Positions 24,783 through 33,302 are shown, counted from the first letter of the stretch. The stretch is DNA of 64,000 bases from Flavobacterium sharifuzzamanii (GCF_003254585.1 NZ_QJGZ01000041.1:186001-250000); one strand, 5' to 3'. Notes: generated by a model not told the origin, from the letters alone. Translations and numbers: made by a program.

Positions 24783-26366
24783 ATGGAAGATAAAAGTATT
24801 TTTAAATCATGGGTTCCAAAATGGGCAATCATTACAATTTTGTTTGTTTGTCTTTTGCATTCCATGATTTTATTGGGAGTTTATACGTCAAACGTGACGT
24901 ATGCGGCAAGTTTTCTGGACATTGAGCCCGAAGATTTGCAGTACGCGATGTGCGTTACGTATGGAACTCTGCTGGCTACAATTCTTATAGAAAGCCGATT
25001 TTCGAGTTTTTTTCCTGCCAAAAATTACCTCATGGGCGTTTATTCCTTAATTGGAGTTACGATTGTGACGTCGGGTTATGTCGATAATTTTGCGGTTTTT
25101 CTATTGTTGAGAGTTGCCGAAGGAATCTTAATGGCGCTTCCTGCCATTACCATCAGACAATTGCTTATTGAGCAGTTTGATTCTAAAAATGCCATTATAA
25201 TTGGGTTTTCCTTTTATTATGGTTCTCTACTGTTGTCAACGCCTTTTATTATGAATATTGCAGTTTGGTTTCTGGATCATTATGATTGGAAATACATGCT
25301 GTATGTTTCGGGCGGACTGCAGGTTTTAAATGTCTTTTTAATCTTGGTTACTTTTCGTGGGCACCGAACAACAAAGAAAATTCCGTTGTATCAAATCGAC
25401 TGGATGAGCTATTTTTTGGTTTTAACAGCTATTCTTTGCGGTGCCTACTTTTTTGTGTATGCCGAGAAAAAATATTGGTTCGAATCTTCTCAAATGGTTT
25501 TAATGCTTATTACGGCACTTATTACGGGAGGTTTGTTCATCTTCAAAGAGCTTTTGGTTAAAAGGCCAACTTTTAATTTTGAAGTTTTTAAATATGCCAA
25601 TCTTCGAATTGGGTTTTTATTGTTTTTCCTGTTTTATATCAGCAGGGCAACGTTGAGTCTTTGCCATTCGGCGATGTATTCGATTTGGAATTGGGATCCG
25701 TCTCGAGTTGCGGGCGTACAGTACATTAACGGACTCGGAAATATTATCGGACTGGTTTTGGCGGCTTTTTTCTTGATGAAATCGCTTTCGACCAAAATCA
25801 TTTTTCTAATTGGTTTTTCACTGATTGCGTTGTATCACTTTTGGTTTACGTTTCTTTTTGTGCCCGATGTGGCTTTATCAGATATTATTGTTCCGTACTT
25901 TTTGCAGGGCATCGGAGTTGGATTGTTATTTGTTCCGTTGATTTTATTTACCACTTCTTCGGTTCCTGCAAATATGGCGGTTTCTTCGGGAATTGTGGGC
26001 GTTTCTGGACGTTTCTGGGGAAGTACGATTGGTTTTTGCGTCATGCAGAATGCAACTGTATTTTTAAACAAAAAACACTTTTTGAAACTTAGTCAATTTG
26101 TAACGGGCGAAAATCCCGAAGCACAGCAAAACATTGCAAACGCTACGCAGAGTTTTATTGCCAAAGGATATTCGGCAGATAATGCGAATGTTTTAGCTAT
26201 GAAAAAGATATTCGGAAGCATTGCCAAACAATCGACTTTATTGGCCGATATGGAGATTTACACCATTGTAGGTTACGGTTTATTGGTTTTGATTGTTCTT
26301 ATTGCATGCAATCAGCATTTGAGACAGACGATGACTTTGGTTAAAAGCAAAATTTGGATTGGGTAG
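24783..26366 (+). CDS. MFS drug efflux transporter, DHA2/EmrB type
   Basis: A 527-residue inner-membrane protein with about 14 hydrophobic segments, as in the EmrB/DHA2 group. After a first helix (WAIITILFVCLLHSMILLGV) it shows FLLLRVAEGILMALPAITIR, equivalent to the conserved RxxQGxG-type motif C/A region, and a later GVSGRFWGSTIGFCVMQNA segment. It is the proton-driven pump of the operon with the HlyD and TolC partners. Substrates are likely drugs or organic compounds; not determinable here. Confidence 0.9.
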   Translation: MEDKSIFKSWVPKWAIITILFVCLLHSMILLGVYTSNVTYAASFLDIEPEDLQYAMCVTYGTLLATILIESRFSSFFPAKNYLMGVYSLIGVTIVTSGYVDNFAVFLLLRVAEGILMALPAITIRQLLIEQFDSKNAIIIGFSFYYGSLLLSTPFIMNIAVWFLDHYDWKYMLYVSGGLQVLNVFLILVTFRGHRTTKKIPLYQIDWMSYFLVLTAILCGAYFFVYAEKKYWFESSQMVLMLITALITGGLFIFKELLVKRPTFNFEVFKYANLRIGFLLFFLFYISRATLSLCHSAMYSIWNWDPSRVAGVQYINGLGNIIGLVLAAFFLMKSLSTKIIFLIGFSLIALYHFWFTFLFVPDVALSDIIVPYFLQGIGVGLLFVPLILFTTSSVPANMAVSSGIVGVSGRFWGSTIGFCVMQNATVFLNKKHFLKLSQFVTGENPEAQQNIANATQSFIAKGYSADNANVLAMKKIFGSIAKQSTLLADMEIYTIVGYGLLVLIVLIACNQHLRQTMTLVKSKIWIG

Positions 26367-26643
26367 AGATTTTGTTTCAGGTTTCAGGTTCAAAGTTTCA
26401 AGTTTTTTGCGCAAAGTTTGTCATCCTGAGGAACGAAGGATCACACGTGGGATTCTGTAAAGATTGGCAACTTGCTTTAGGGAATTACTTTGTGGAGCTT
26501 CTAGTGTGATCCTTCGTTCCTCAGGATGACAAACAGTAACTTGAAAAAACTCTGAGAATCTCTGTGAAAATCCTTTGCGAATCTCTGCGTAATAACCGCT
26601 TTATTGTCCTAACTTGCATCTGTTAAAAACAACAAACAAAATT
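26367..26643. other. Gene-free stretch with simple and palindromic repeats
   Basis: GTTTCAGGTTTCAGG-type microrepeat at about 26374-26404, the palindromic element at 26416-26534, then AGAATCTCTGTGAAAATCC / GCGAATCTCTGCG words. No clear promoter for the HAD gene. Confidence 0.6.
26416..26534. repeat. 119-bp palindromic repeat, GTCATCCTGAGGAACGAAGG family
   Basis: The arms GTTTGTCATCCTGAGGAACG... and ...TTCCTCAGGATGACAAAC are perfect over the outer ~30 bases. The loop differs from the 5515 copy but keeps GTGATCC and TAAAGATTGGCAA words. Confidence 0.88.
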
Positions 26644-27303
26644 ATGAGCCAGCAATGTGTAATTTTTGATATGGACGGTGTGATTTCTCATACAAATCCG
26701 CATCATGTGATCGCTTTTGAAAAGTTTTTCGATAAATATAATATTCCGTACACAAAAGAAGAATTTGAAGAACATATGTACGGAAAACACAATAGTTATA
26801 TCATGACGCATTTCTTCAAACGTCCGATTGCGGGAGAAGAACTGATAAAATTAGAAGATGAAAAAGAAGGAATGTTTCGTGAGATTTACAAAGACAAAGT
26901 CGAAACGATTCCGCATTATATGGATTTTTTAAACGAATTAAAATCTCGCGGTTTCAAAACTGCAGTTGCGACATCGGCGCCGCGTGCGAATCTGGATTTG
27001 ATTGCAAACGCTTTGAAACTAGGTGACAAAATGGATTCGATGATGTCATCAGAAGATGTTACGTTTCATAAACCAAATCCAGAAGTATATTTAAAATCAG
27101 CAGAACGAGTTGGCGTTTCTCCGTCGGATTGTGTGGTTTTCGAAGATTCTTTTTCGGGTATTACAGCAGGATTAAATGCTGGAATGAAAGTCGTGGGAGT
27201 TTTGAGCACGCATACAAAAGAACAGCTTCCGCCATGTGATTTTTATATTTATGATTATAGCGAGATTAATGTCGATAAGATTGTTGAGTTGTTAAACAGC
27301 TAA
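26644..27303 (+). CDS. HAD-superfamily sugar-phosphate phosphatase/mutase
   Basis: A 219-residue protein (ATG at 26644; the frame opens at 26614 but motif I then starts too late). HAD motifs: I CVIFDMDGVIS (nucleophile Asp, acid Asp), II TAVATSAPRAN, III/IV via KPNPEVYLKSAERVGV and CVVFEDSFSGITAGLNAGM. It has the beta-phosphoglucomutase-like subfamily I cap between motifs I and II. The Asp-x-Asp-Gly and ExS signatures fit phosphatases or beta-phosphoglucomutases; the substrate is unknown. Confidence 0.87.
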   Translation: MSQQCVIFDMDGVISHTNPHHVIAFEKFFDKYNIPYTKEEFEEHMYGKHNSYIMTHFFKRPIAGEELIKLEDEKEGMFREIYKDKVETIPHYMDFLNELKSRGFKTAVATSAPRANLDLIANALKLGDKMDSMMSSEDVTFHKPNPEVYLKSAERVGVSPSDCVVFEDSFSGITAGLNAGMKVVGVLSTHTKEQLPPCDFYIYDYSEINVDKIVELLNS

Positions 27304-27361
27304 AATTTTAATCCTATAAGAAATATAAGTTCATTTAAATAAATGGGCTTAATTTGAATTG

Positions 27362-27388
27362 CCTCCTGCTTGAGCTGGAGGTTTTTTT
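27362..27388 (+). terminator. Terminator of the HAD gene
   Basis: CCTCC-T-GC / GC-T-GGAGG hairpin with a TTGA loop, followed by seven T. Confidence 0.85.
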
Positions 27389-27422
27389 ATGTTTTGAAGA
27401 GAAAAAGGCTTTAGCCGAATTA

Positions 27423-27653
27423 TTATTTCAAAGGAAAATCAAGCAACTCTTTAGGTTCAATATCTAAAGCATTGGCGATTTTTAAAAGAGTTTTTACAGT
27501 AGTATTTATTTCAGCTCTTTCAATTCTACCTATTTGAGTTTTTTTGATATCACAATCATCAGCCAAAGCTTGTTGTGATAAACCTTTTTTTTCACGCAAT
27601 TGTCTTATGTGAGTCCCAAGATTTGCAATAAAGGTTTCTTCTGAAATATCCAT
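27423..27653 (-). CDS. XRE-family helix-turn-helix regulator
   Basis: A 76-residue protein consisting of one Cro/cI-type HTH: FIANLGTHIRQLREKKGLSQ followed by QALADDCDIKKTQIGRIERA and a C-terminal NALDIEPKELLDFPLK. It is divergent from the small gene at 27741, with 87 bases between starts, so it may repress that gene and itself. Similar stand-alone regulators are common in Bacteroidetes. ATG at 27651-27653. Confidence 0.9.
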   Translation of the reverse strand: MDISEETFIANLGTHIRQLREKKGLSQQALADDCDIKKTQIGRIERAEINTTVKTLLKIANALDIEPKELLDFPLK

Positions 27654-27740
27654 ATTTCAAAATTCTTAAGATTTATTTTTGTCTTGGTTACATTTATGTG
27701 TTCAAAAGTATTATATTTACCACATTTAAAAAATAAGACA

Positions 27741-27980
27741 ATGGCTACAAATGATCTTTCAGAAGAAACAGAAAAAAGACTCTTAGATTTTTTTAATAAT
27801 GTTATTGATGCTAAAGATTTGGCAAAAGCAATTCGGCAATTAAACTATGCAATTGCTTTAGTTGTTATGAGAGAGGATGAAAAAGGACATATTTATGCTC
27901 AAAAAGAAAACTTAGAAAAAGGTTTTTATTGGCTGAATGAATTGGCAGAAATTTTACATCCGTATCTGGAAGTTGAATAA
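27741..27980 (+). CDS. Small uncharacterised protein, paralogue of 7203-7436
   Basis: A 79-residue protein, ATG at 27741 (a longer frame from 27684 lacks similarity in its first part). It shares with the first copy the ET-RL-FFNN-ID core and the end GF-WLNELAEIL-PYLE. It is acidic, helical and soluble. I know no function. Its divergent XRE neighbour suggests a regulated two-gene module; it might be an antitoxin-like or regulatory partner, but nothing in the sequence proves that. Confidence 0.75.
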   Translation: MATNDLSEETEKRLLDFFNNVIDAKDLAKAIRQLNYAIALVVMREDEKGHIYAQKENLEKGFYWLNELAEILHPYLEVE

Positions 27981-28005
27981 GAGAAAATAACGTTTTAAAA
28001 TATCT

Positions 28006-28127
28006 TCATTTCGACGAAAGGAGAAACCAAAGCAAAACCGACAAAAAATTCCAGGGTGATTTCCGCAATTTTTTTCATAGTTTGACAACCTGTTGGTGAT
28101 GCTGAAAAGCTCCTTTCGTCAAGATGA
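28006..28127. repeat. About 122-bp direct repeat, left copy
   Basis: Runs from TCATTTCGACGAAAGGAGAA to GCTCCTTTCGTCAAGATGA. It is almost identical to 29348-29469. Its ends are themselves inverted (CGACGAAAGGAG / CTCCTTTCGTC). The two copies flank the methyltransferase gene. Confidence 0.88.
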
Positions 28128-28152
28128 ATTGATAAAGATGAATTATCGCGTA

Positions 28153-28258
28153 GTTTGTCATTTCGAGGAACGAGAAATCACACTAGAAACTCCGCAAAGA
28201 AAATCGCCAATCTTTGTAGATATGCGTGTGTAATTTCTCGTTCCTCGGAATGACAAAA
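28153..28258. repeat. 106-bp palindromic repeat, GTCATTTCGAGGAACGAGAA family
   Basis: GTTTGTCATTTCGAGGAACG and its mirror ending GGAATGACAAAAC. The loop ACTAGAAACTCCG...GCCAATCTTTGTAGA is shared with the 5515-5614 element, so arms vary while the loop core is kept. Confidence 0.85.
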
Positions 28259-28294
28259 CTAGACGGATTTTTAGGATTATTTATAAGTTCTAAA

Positions 28295-29140
28295 TCATTT
28301 CTCTCCAGAAATCACAAGAGCATTTCCGTCAATATTGACATTTCCGTCAGGGAATTTTTCATTTACTTGTACAAAAACTTCTTGTTTGATTTTTTCTCTC
28401 ATTTCGTCATTGGCATTGCTGAGAGCGGCAACAAAAGGCGCGGCAATTTCTGTGATCAGATTCCAGTAGGTTTCTGCAGTACCGCAATTTAATTTGCCAG
28501 TCAGTTCTTTTTCAGAAGTATTTTTAAATCCAGCTTGTTGGAAAATATCGGCTATTAAACCGCTTTTCGAACAGCGAAACATTCCCGGAGCTTCTGAAGG
28601 CGGAGGAGTGAGCTGCATGTTTCTGTTGATTGTTCCGCCAACAGCAGTGATCCAGAAATTTTTCTCAGGTCCGCTCCAGACTGCGGTTGCGATTTTGCCA
28701 CCAGGTTTCAGAACCCGATGCATTTCTTTTGCCGCCAAAAGCATATCTGGAAAAAACATAAAACCCATTCGGCAGCTTATCGCATCGAAAGTATTGTCGT
28801 AAAAAGGAAGTTCGGTGACATCGCAAGCTTGAAATTCAACGTTTGTAATTCCTTTTCTAAAAGCATTTTCGCGGGCAATGGTAAGCATATCGTCAGCGAG
28901 ATCGGTAATAATGACTTTTCCGTCAGAAAGCATTGCGGCAATGCTCAAACCCGGTTCGCCAGTTCCAGCTGCGACATCTAAAATTACGTCAGATCCTTTT
29001 GGATTTATCGAACGTATGATTTCGTCAGCAAAAGGCTTCATAAAATCTAGAATTTCATGATCCCATTTTTTCCAGCCTGGAGAAAATTTGTTCCAAGAGG
29101 CTTTCTGCTGTTCCCGAATTTCCTGTAGTTGTGATTCCAT
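28295..29140 (-). CDS. Class I SAM-dependent methyltransferase
   Basis: A 281-residue soluble methyltransferase of the UbiE/Methyltransf_11 type. Motif I VILDVAAGTGEPGLSIA (about residue 54), motif II region GKVIITDLADDMLTIAREN, post-motif DAISCRMGFMFFPDML and HRVLKPGGKIATAVWSGPEK. The substrate is not evident. It stands alone, with an almost identical 122-bp repeat on each side, and no operon partner. ATG at 29138-29140. Confidence 0.85.
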   Translation of the reverse strand: MESQLQEIREQQKASWNKFSPGWKKWDHEILDFMKPFADEIIRSINPKGSDVILDVAAGTGEPGLSIAAMLSDGKVIITDLADDMLTIARENAFRKGITNVEFQACDVTELPFYDNTFDAISCRMGFMFFPDMLLAAKEMHRVLKPGGKIATAVWSGPEKNFWITAVGGTINRNMQLTPPPSEAPGMFRCSKSGLIADIFQQAGFKNTSEKELTGKLNCGTAETYWNLITEIAAPFVAALSNANDEMREKIKQEVFVQVNEKFPDGNVNIDGNALVISGEK

Positions 29141-29546
29141 TTTTGTTTATTGTTAAGTGGTTGAAAACGAATTTTATAACCGAAACAAAATTTGGGGAAT
29201 TTGTTCTGCAATAGGCAAAGAGAAGGGTTTATTGGCAGATTTTTTGGATTAGTAAAGATACGGAAGAAATCTTTTTGTTGGGTTGGATTTTGATGTTAAT
29301 TTGTTGGTTTGTAATATTCTGGATATTTTTTATTACCGCTCAGTTTGTCATTTCGACGTAAGGAGAAACCAAAAGCAAAACCGACAAAAAATTCCAGAGT
29401 GATTTCCGCAATTTTTTTCATAGTGTACAACCCGTTGGTGATGCTGAAAAGCTCCTTTCGTCAAGATGATAAATGATATATGTTGTAGAGTTTTTTCTTT
29501 TCTTTACTTATTGTTTGAAATATTGTGATTTTTATTTTTTCAAGTT
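29141..29546. other. Gene-free stretch with the second 122-bp repeat
   Basis: 406 bases. The first 200 bases are AT-rich with no gene and probably carry the methyltransferase promoter. The rest is the direct repeat at 29348-29469 and AT-rich sequence before the FRG gene end. Confidence 0.65.
29348..29469. repeat. About 122-bp direct repeat, right copy
   Basis: Near-identical to 28006-28127, including AACCGACAAAAAATTCCAG and GTTGGTGATGCTGAAAAGC. Confidence 0.88.
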
Positions 29547-30257
29547 CTAATATTTTTTAACTAGGTATTTCCAGTTTAAATGCATGCTTAAACCATTTAT
29601 ATCTGGGTAGATTGTTCTATTATTAATACCAAACATTGAAAGTTTATTTAGAATGTCTAGTTTTATTTTTGCAGGAATTTCAATTTCTGTCAGCTTTGTT
29701 TTTATTTTTGAGTTGGTTTCGAGAGTAACAAACTTTTTACTTTTTGTTGAATACTTGTGAGCAGTAAACCATCCTGATTGTGCAACAATTCTTTCATTGT
29801 TAAGGGTTGGTCTTAAAATTTTTGTACTAGAGCTATCAAAAGGTGATTGGTTTTTTGTTAGATCTACTTGTAAATCCTCATCGCATGACAATATATATAG
29901 ATATGAATTCTCTTTCATAGTATATTGATTCTGGCAAGCAAACCACAAAGCAACTAAGGGATTACTGCTCCAATCTAATAATCTTGTTTTTAGACCAAAA
30001 TGTTGGGCATAAATTAGCCATTCCCAATCATTTTCAAAATTTTTTGTTATTAATAAAGGAGAACGCCGCTTAAAATCTTCTAGCATTTTTTTTTCAGTTT
30101 GTGTGGTATCAACGGTTGGTTCTTCTCTACAAATAGAGGGTAGTAAAGAAAAATTAGAGGATTGACCTCGAAAAAGATTAATGTCATAGCCCATTAATTC
30201 AATTATTTCAATATGATTTAAAAAATCCTTAAATGATTTTATTTTATCTTTTTCCAT
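29547..30257 (-). CDS. FRG-domain protein
   Basis: A 236-residue protein with an N-terminal FRG domain (named for the Phe-Arg-Gly motif): INLFRGQSSNFSLLPSICRE, then WLIYAQHFGLKTRLLDWSSN followed by PLVALWFACQ, which is the second signature block. FRG domains occur in proteins linked to toxins, phage defence and mobile elements; they are often predicted to act on nucleic acid or as ADP-ribosyl-transferase-like effectors, but activity is not established here. ATG at 30255-30257 (an in-frame TTG lies two codons earlier). AT-rich, together with the next gene. Confidence 0.85.
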   Translation of the reverse strand: MEKDKIKSFKDFLNHIEIIELMGYDINLFRGQSSNFSLLPSICREEPTVDTTQTEKKMLEDFKRRSPLLITKNFENDWEWLIYAQHFGLKTRLLDWSSNPLVALWFACQNQYTMKENSYLYILSCDEDLQVDLTKNQSPFDSSSTKILRPTLNNERIVAQSGWFTAHKYSTKSKKFVTLETNSKIKTKLTEIEIPAKIKLDILNKLSMFGINNRTIYPDINGLSMHLNWKYLVKKY

Positions 30258-30315
30258 TTTCAATAAGTTAAAGCTCTATAATAAAAAATGTATTTTTTTT
30301 CTTTTGTTTGAGTTG

Positions 30316-31248
30316 TTATCTTAAATTTTTAATAGCTTCTTTTACTTTCAAAATTTCAGATTGTTCTTCGTTTATTTTCTTTATCACAAACTTTAGTAAT
30401 AAATCGATGCTTGTTGCTCTTGCTAGACAATCCTGTTCACTTAGAGAATGCAGTCCTTCTGATGTTTGATTATAAAGAGTTTTAATTGGGTTAATTCCTA
30501 ATGATTGTAATGATTTTGGTAAGAACTCAAAAATGTTTTCATAGATTGAATAGACTTGATTGGTAGAGCTGTATTGGTCATAAAGTTTACTTATTTGTGA
30601 ATCAGCCATGTCTAATTCTGAAATTTCTTTGACAATTGTAAGTAGTTCTTTTTCAATAATTCTTCGGAAATAAGCAAATGCTCCAATTCCATAATTTTGC
30701 TGAATGCATTTATTTGCTTTAAAATACCAATTGTTTGTTTCTCTGTCAAAATGTTTTTTGATTTCAGAATCAATAATAATAGTTTGTTCAGGGAGAATAC
30801 CAATTTTTTCTATAAAAATATTAGCATTAATTCCTTCAAAATCATTTTTGTTTATGCTACCTGGTGACCCACTAAGGTTGTAAAAACGAGTTTTTGGAAT
30901 TTTATTATCGCTCCAAACATGTAAAGTAAGTTCGATTTTGTAATTTTTACAGGATTTACAACGTCCTAAAAAGTGTTCAACAAAATTCAAATTTTCTTCA
31001 AGGTCAAACAAGACGTCAGGTATTCTATCTCCATCATAATTACCCCACCAATTTTCTGCACTTGAAGGGAGTTCTAACTCAAAAGTTTTCTCAGCCTGTT
31101 CAGTTTCGCAATAATGCATAAATGTTTCGCCGACAAATGCATAAGGTTGGTTGTAGCTAGGTTTTTGTGCTCTATAATTCTCTACAATTTTAAAAGCTTT
31201 ATATAGAGGATAATTTTTTAAAAATTCTTCTAATTTGATTTTACTCAT
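30316..31248 (-). CDS. Uncharacterised protein with a CxxC motif
   Basis: A 310-residue soluble protein that I do not recognise. Visible features: GRCKSCKNYKIEL (possible half zinc site) near residue 95, and a helical C-terminal region beginning GIGAFAYFRRIIEKELLTIV and ending LHSLSEQDCLARATSIDLLL plus a Lys/Glu-rich tail, which resembles DUF4145-type domains. It lies 58 bases upstream of the FRG gene on the same strand, so the two are probably one unit, and 158 bases from tRNA-Leu. ATG at 31246-31248. Confidence 0.6.
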   Translation of the reverse strand: MSKIKLEEFLKNYPLYKAFKIVENYRAQKPSYNQPYAFVGETFMHYCETEQAEKTFELELPSSAENWWGNYDGDRIPDVLFDLEENLNFVEHFLGRCKSCKNYKIELTLHVWSDNKIPKTRFYNLSGSPGSINKNDFEGINANIFIEKIGILPEQTIIIDSEIKKHFDRETNNWYFKANKCIQQNYGIGAFAYFRRIIEKELLTIVKEISELDMADSQISKLYDQYSSTNQVYSIYENIFEFLPKSLQSLGINPIKTLYNQTSEGLHSLSEQDCLARATSIDLLLKFVIKKINEEQSEILKVKEAIKNLR

Positions 31249-31369
31249 GCTTCATTATTTTAATACACTCAATTTTGGGTAAATCAAATATAGAAAAGAA
31301 TTCTTATGAAATTTAAGTGAGAATTTAATTTTCGAAGGATATTGTGTAAAAGGAGAAAAACCAAAAACA

Positions 31370-31405
31370 AAAAAGCTTCTGAAAAATCTTCAGAAGCTTC
31401 TTTTT
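31370..31405 (-). terminator. Terminator of tRNA-Leu
   Basis: On the minus strand, AGAAGCTTCTGAA and TTCAGAAGCTT form a long stem followed by a T-run, directly after the tRNA 3' end. Confidence 0.85.
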
Positions 31406-31406
31406 G

Positions 31407-31488
31407 TGCGGATAATAGGACTCGAACCTACACGCCTTGCGGCACCAGATCCTAAGTCTGGCACGTCTACCAATTTCGCCATATCCGC
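31407..31488 (-). tRNA. tRNA-Leu (anticodon TAG)
   Basis: 82 bases, class II tRNA. Acceptor GCGGATA pairs with TATCCGC; D-arm TGGCGAAATTGGTAGACG; anticodon stem CCAGA/TCTGG with loop CTTAGGA, so anticodon TAG; long variable arm TGCCGCAAGGCGTG; T-arm GTAGGTTCGAGTCCTAT; discriminator A. CCA not encoded. Confidence 0.96.
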
Positions 31489-31568
31489 GGTAATTGTGGG
31501 TGCAAAGATAGGCATACTTTTGAATTATCAAAGCATTTTTTGAAAATTTTTTTTAATTCTCTTTTTTG

Positions 31569-31576
31569 TACTTTTG
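31569..31576 (+). promoter_or_regulatory. Candidate -7 box of the dipeptidase gene
   Basis: TACTTTTG matches TAnnTTTG, 22 bases before the ATG. The nearest TTTG (31539-31542) is 26 bases upstream, slightly too far for consensus. Confidence 0.4.
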
Positions 31577-31598
31577 GGTTTCTATAAAAATAATTTAA

Positions 31599-32987
31599 AT
31601 GGAAAATATTAAGTCCTACGTTCAACAACATAAAGATCGGTTTATCAACGAATTGATCGAATTATTAAAGATTCCGTCGGTTTCTGCCGACACTGCATAT
31701 TCTCAAGATGTTATTGACACAGCAGAGGCTGTAAAAGAAAGTTTATCAAAAGCAGGGTGCGATTATGTCGAAACTTGCGACACTCCAGGTTACCCAATTA
31801 TCTACGGAGAGAAAATTATAGATCCAAATCTTCCAACGGTTTTAGTTTACGGCCACTACGACGTACAACCGCCAGATCCATTAGAATTATGGACATCGCC
31901 ACCTTTCGAGCCTGTTATTAAAACTACAGATATTCACCCAGAAGGCGCAATCTTCGCGCGTGGAGCTTGTGACGACAAAGGTCAGATGTACATGCACGTA
32001 AAAGCGCTTGAATTAATGGTACAAAGCAATACGTTGCCTTGTAACGTAAAATTCATGATCGAAGGTGAAGAAGAAGTAGGTTCTGCTAGTTTGGCTTGGT
32101 TCGTAGAGCGCAATCAGGAAAAACTGAAAAACGACGTAATCTTGATTTCAGATACAGGAATGATTTCTAACCAACAGCCGTCTATCACGACAGGTTTAAG
32201 AGGTTTGAGTTATGTTGAGGTCGAAGTTACAGGTCCAAACCGCGATTTGCATTCAGGTTTATACGGTGGAGCTGTGGCAAACCCAATTAATATTTTGGCA
32301 AAAATGATTGCTTCGCTTCACGACGAAAACAATCATATTACGATTCCGGGTTTCTACGATAAAGTAGAAGAATTATCTGCAGAAGAAAGAGCCGAAATGG
32401 CAAAAGCGCCTTTCAGCTTAGAAAAATATAAAAATGCTTTAAATATCGAAGATGTTTATGGTGAAAAAGGTTATGTAACCAATGAAAGAAACTCAATCCG
32501 TCCGACATTAGACGTAAACGGAATCTGGGGCGGTTATACTGGCGAGGGTGCTAAAACGGTTATTGCGAGCAAAGCTTTCGCTAAAATCTCGATGCGTTTG
32601 GTTCCAAATCAGGAATGGGAAGAGATTACAGAACTTTTCACAAAACATTTTACAAGTCTTGCTCCAGCTGGAGTTACAGTAAAAGTAACGCCTCATCATG
32701 GTGGTCAAGGTTATGTTACGCCAATTGACAGCATCGGATATCAGGCGGCAAATAAAGCGTATACAGAAACGTTTGGAGTTCCAGCAATTCCGGTTCGTTC
32801 TGGTGGAAGTATTCCGATTGTGGCTTTGTTTGAAAAAGAGTTAAAAAGCAAAACGATTTTAATGGGATTTGGTTTAGATAGCGATGCTATTCACTCGCCA
32901 AATGAGCATTTCGGAATCTTTAATTACTTGAAAGGTATTGAGACTATTCCGTTGTTTTACAAGTATTTTGTGGAGCTTTCTAAGTAG
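31599..32987 (+). CDS. M20-family dipeptidase
   Basis: A 462-residue metallopeptidase. M20 site: LVYGHYDVQPPDP (zinc His and catalytic Asp), ARGACDDKGQMYMH (bridging Asp), MIEGEEEVGSASLAW (catalytic Glu and zinc Glu), LISDTGM (zinc Asp) and IHSPNEHFGIFN (last zinc His). The dimerisation lid domain spans the middle (GLRGLSYVEVEVTGPNRDLH). No signal peptide, so cytoplasmic; it hydrolyses dipeptides. Single gene followed by long tandem repeats. Confidence 0.94.
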   Translation: MENIKSYVQQHKDRFINELIELLKIPSVSADTAYSQDVIDTAEAVKESLSKAGCDYVETCDTPGYPIIYGEKIIDPNLPTVLVYGHYDVQPPDPLELWTSPPFEPVIKTTDIHPEGAIFARGACDDKGQMYMHVKALELMVQSNTLPCNVKFMIEGEEEVGSASLAWFVERNQEKLKNDVILISDTGMISNQQPSITTGLRGLSYVEVEVTGPNRDLHSGLYGGAVANPINILAKMIASLHDENNHITIPGFYDKVEELSAEERAEMAKAPFSLEKYKNALNIEDVYGEKGYVTNERNSIRPTLDVNGIWGGYTGEGAKTVIASKAFAKISMRLVPNQEWEEITELFTKHFTSLAPAGVTVKVTPHHGGQGYVTPIDSIGYQAANKAYTETFGVPAIPVRSGGSIPIVALFEKELKSKTILMGFGLDSDAIHSPNEHFGIFNYLKGIETIPLFYKYFVELSK

Positions 32988-33302
32988 TTTTTTAACGCAA
33001 AGAACGCAAAGGTTTACGCAAAGTTCACTAAGATTTTTTAAGTAAGATTTTATAAAAGTTCGCAAAGCTATATGATTAAGCTTTGCGAACTTTGCGTTTA
33101 TAAACGTAATCTTAAATAAAAATCCTTGCGTTCTTTGCGGTTAGTTTTTTTAACCTCAAAGAACGCAAAGGTTTACGCAAAGTTCACTAAGATTTTTTAA
33201 GTAAGATTTTATAAAAGTTCGCAAAGCTATATGATTAAGCTTTGCGAACTTTGCGTTTATAAACGTAATCTTAAATAAAATCCTTGCGTTCTTTGCGGTT
33301 AA
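32988..33302. repeat. Two tandem ~159-bp copies of a CGCAAAG palindrome
   Basis: Copy 1 begins at about 32988 and copy 2 at about 33147; the offset of matching words is 159 bases (for example GGTTTACGC at 33011 and 33170). Each copy starts CAAAGAACGCAAAGG and ends CCTTGCGTTCTTTGCGG, so it is also an inverted repeat, with an inner pair GTTCGCAAAGCT / AGCTTTGCGAAC. Near-identical copies suggest recent duplication. Related words are at 20184-20290 and 20549-20600. Confidence 0.88.

Larger units (their letters stand above)
27981..28294. other. Gene-free stretch made of two repeats
   Basis: 314 bases holding the first 122-bp direct repeat (28006-28127) and a palindromic repeat (28153-28258). Nothing else seen. 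Confidence 0.7.

Noticed and set aside
31399-31500. Integrated island at tRNA-Leu with att sites
   Set aside because: No integrase and no second copy of the tRNA 3' end in the window, so only a suggestion of an accessory site remains.
31325-31531. 68-codon frame across tRNA-Leu
   Set aside because: It reads through a complete tRNA gene and its terminator, so it is not coding.
32988-33302. Possible CRISPR array from evenly spaced repeats
   Set aside because: Only two long units, each self-complementary, with no unique spacers and no cas genes.
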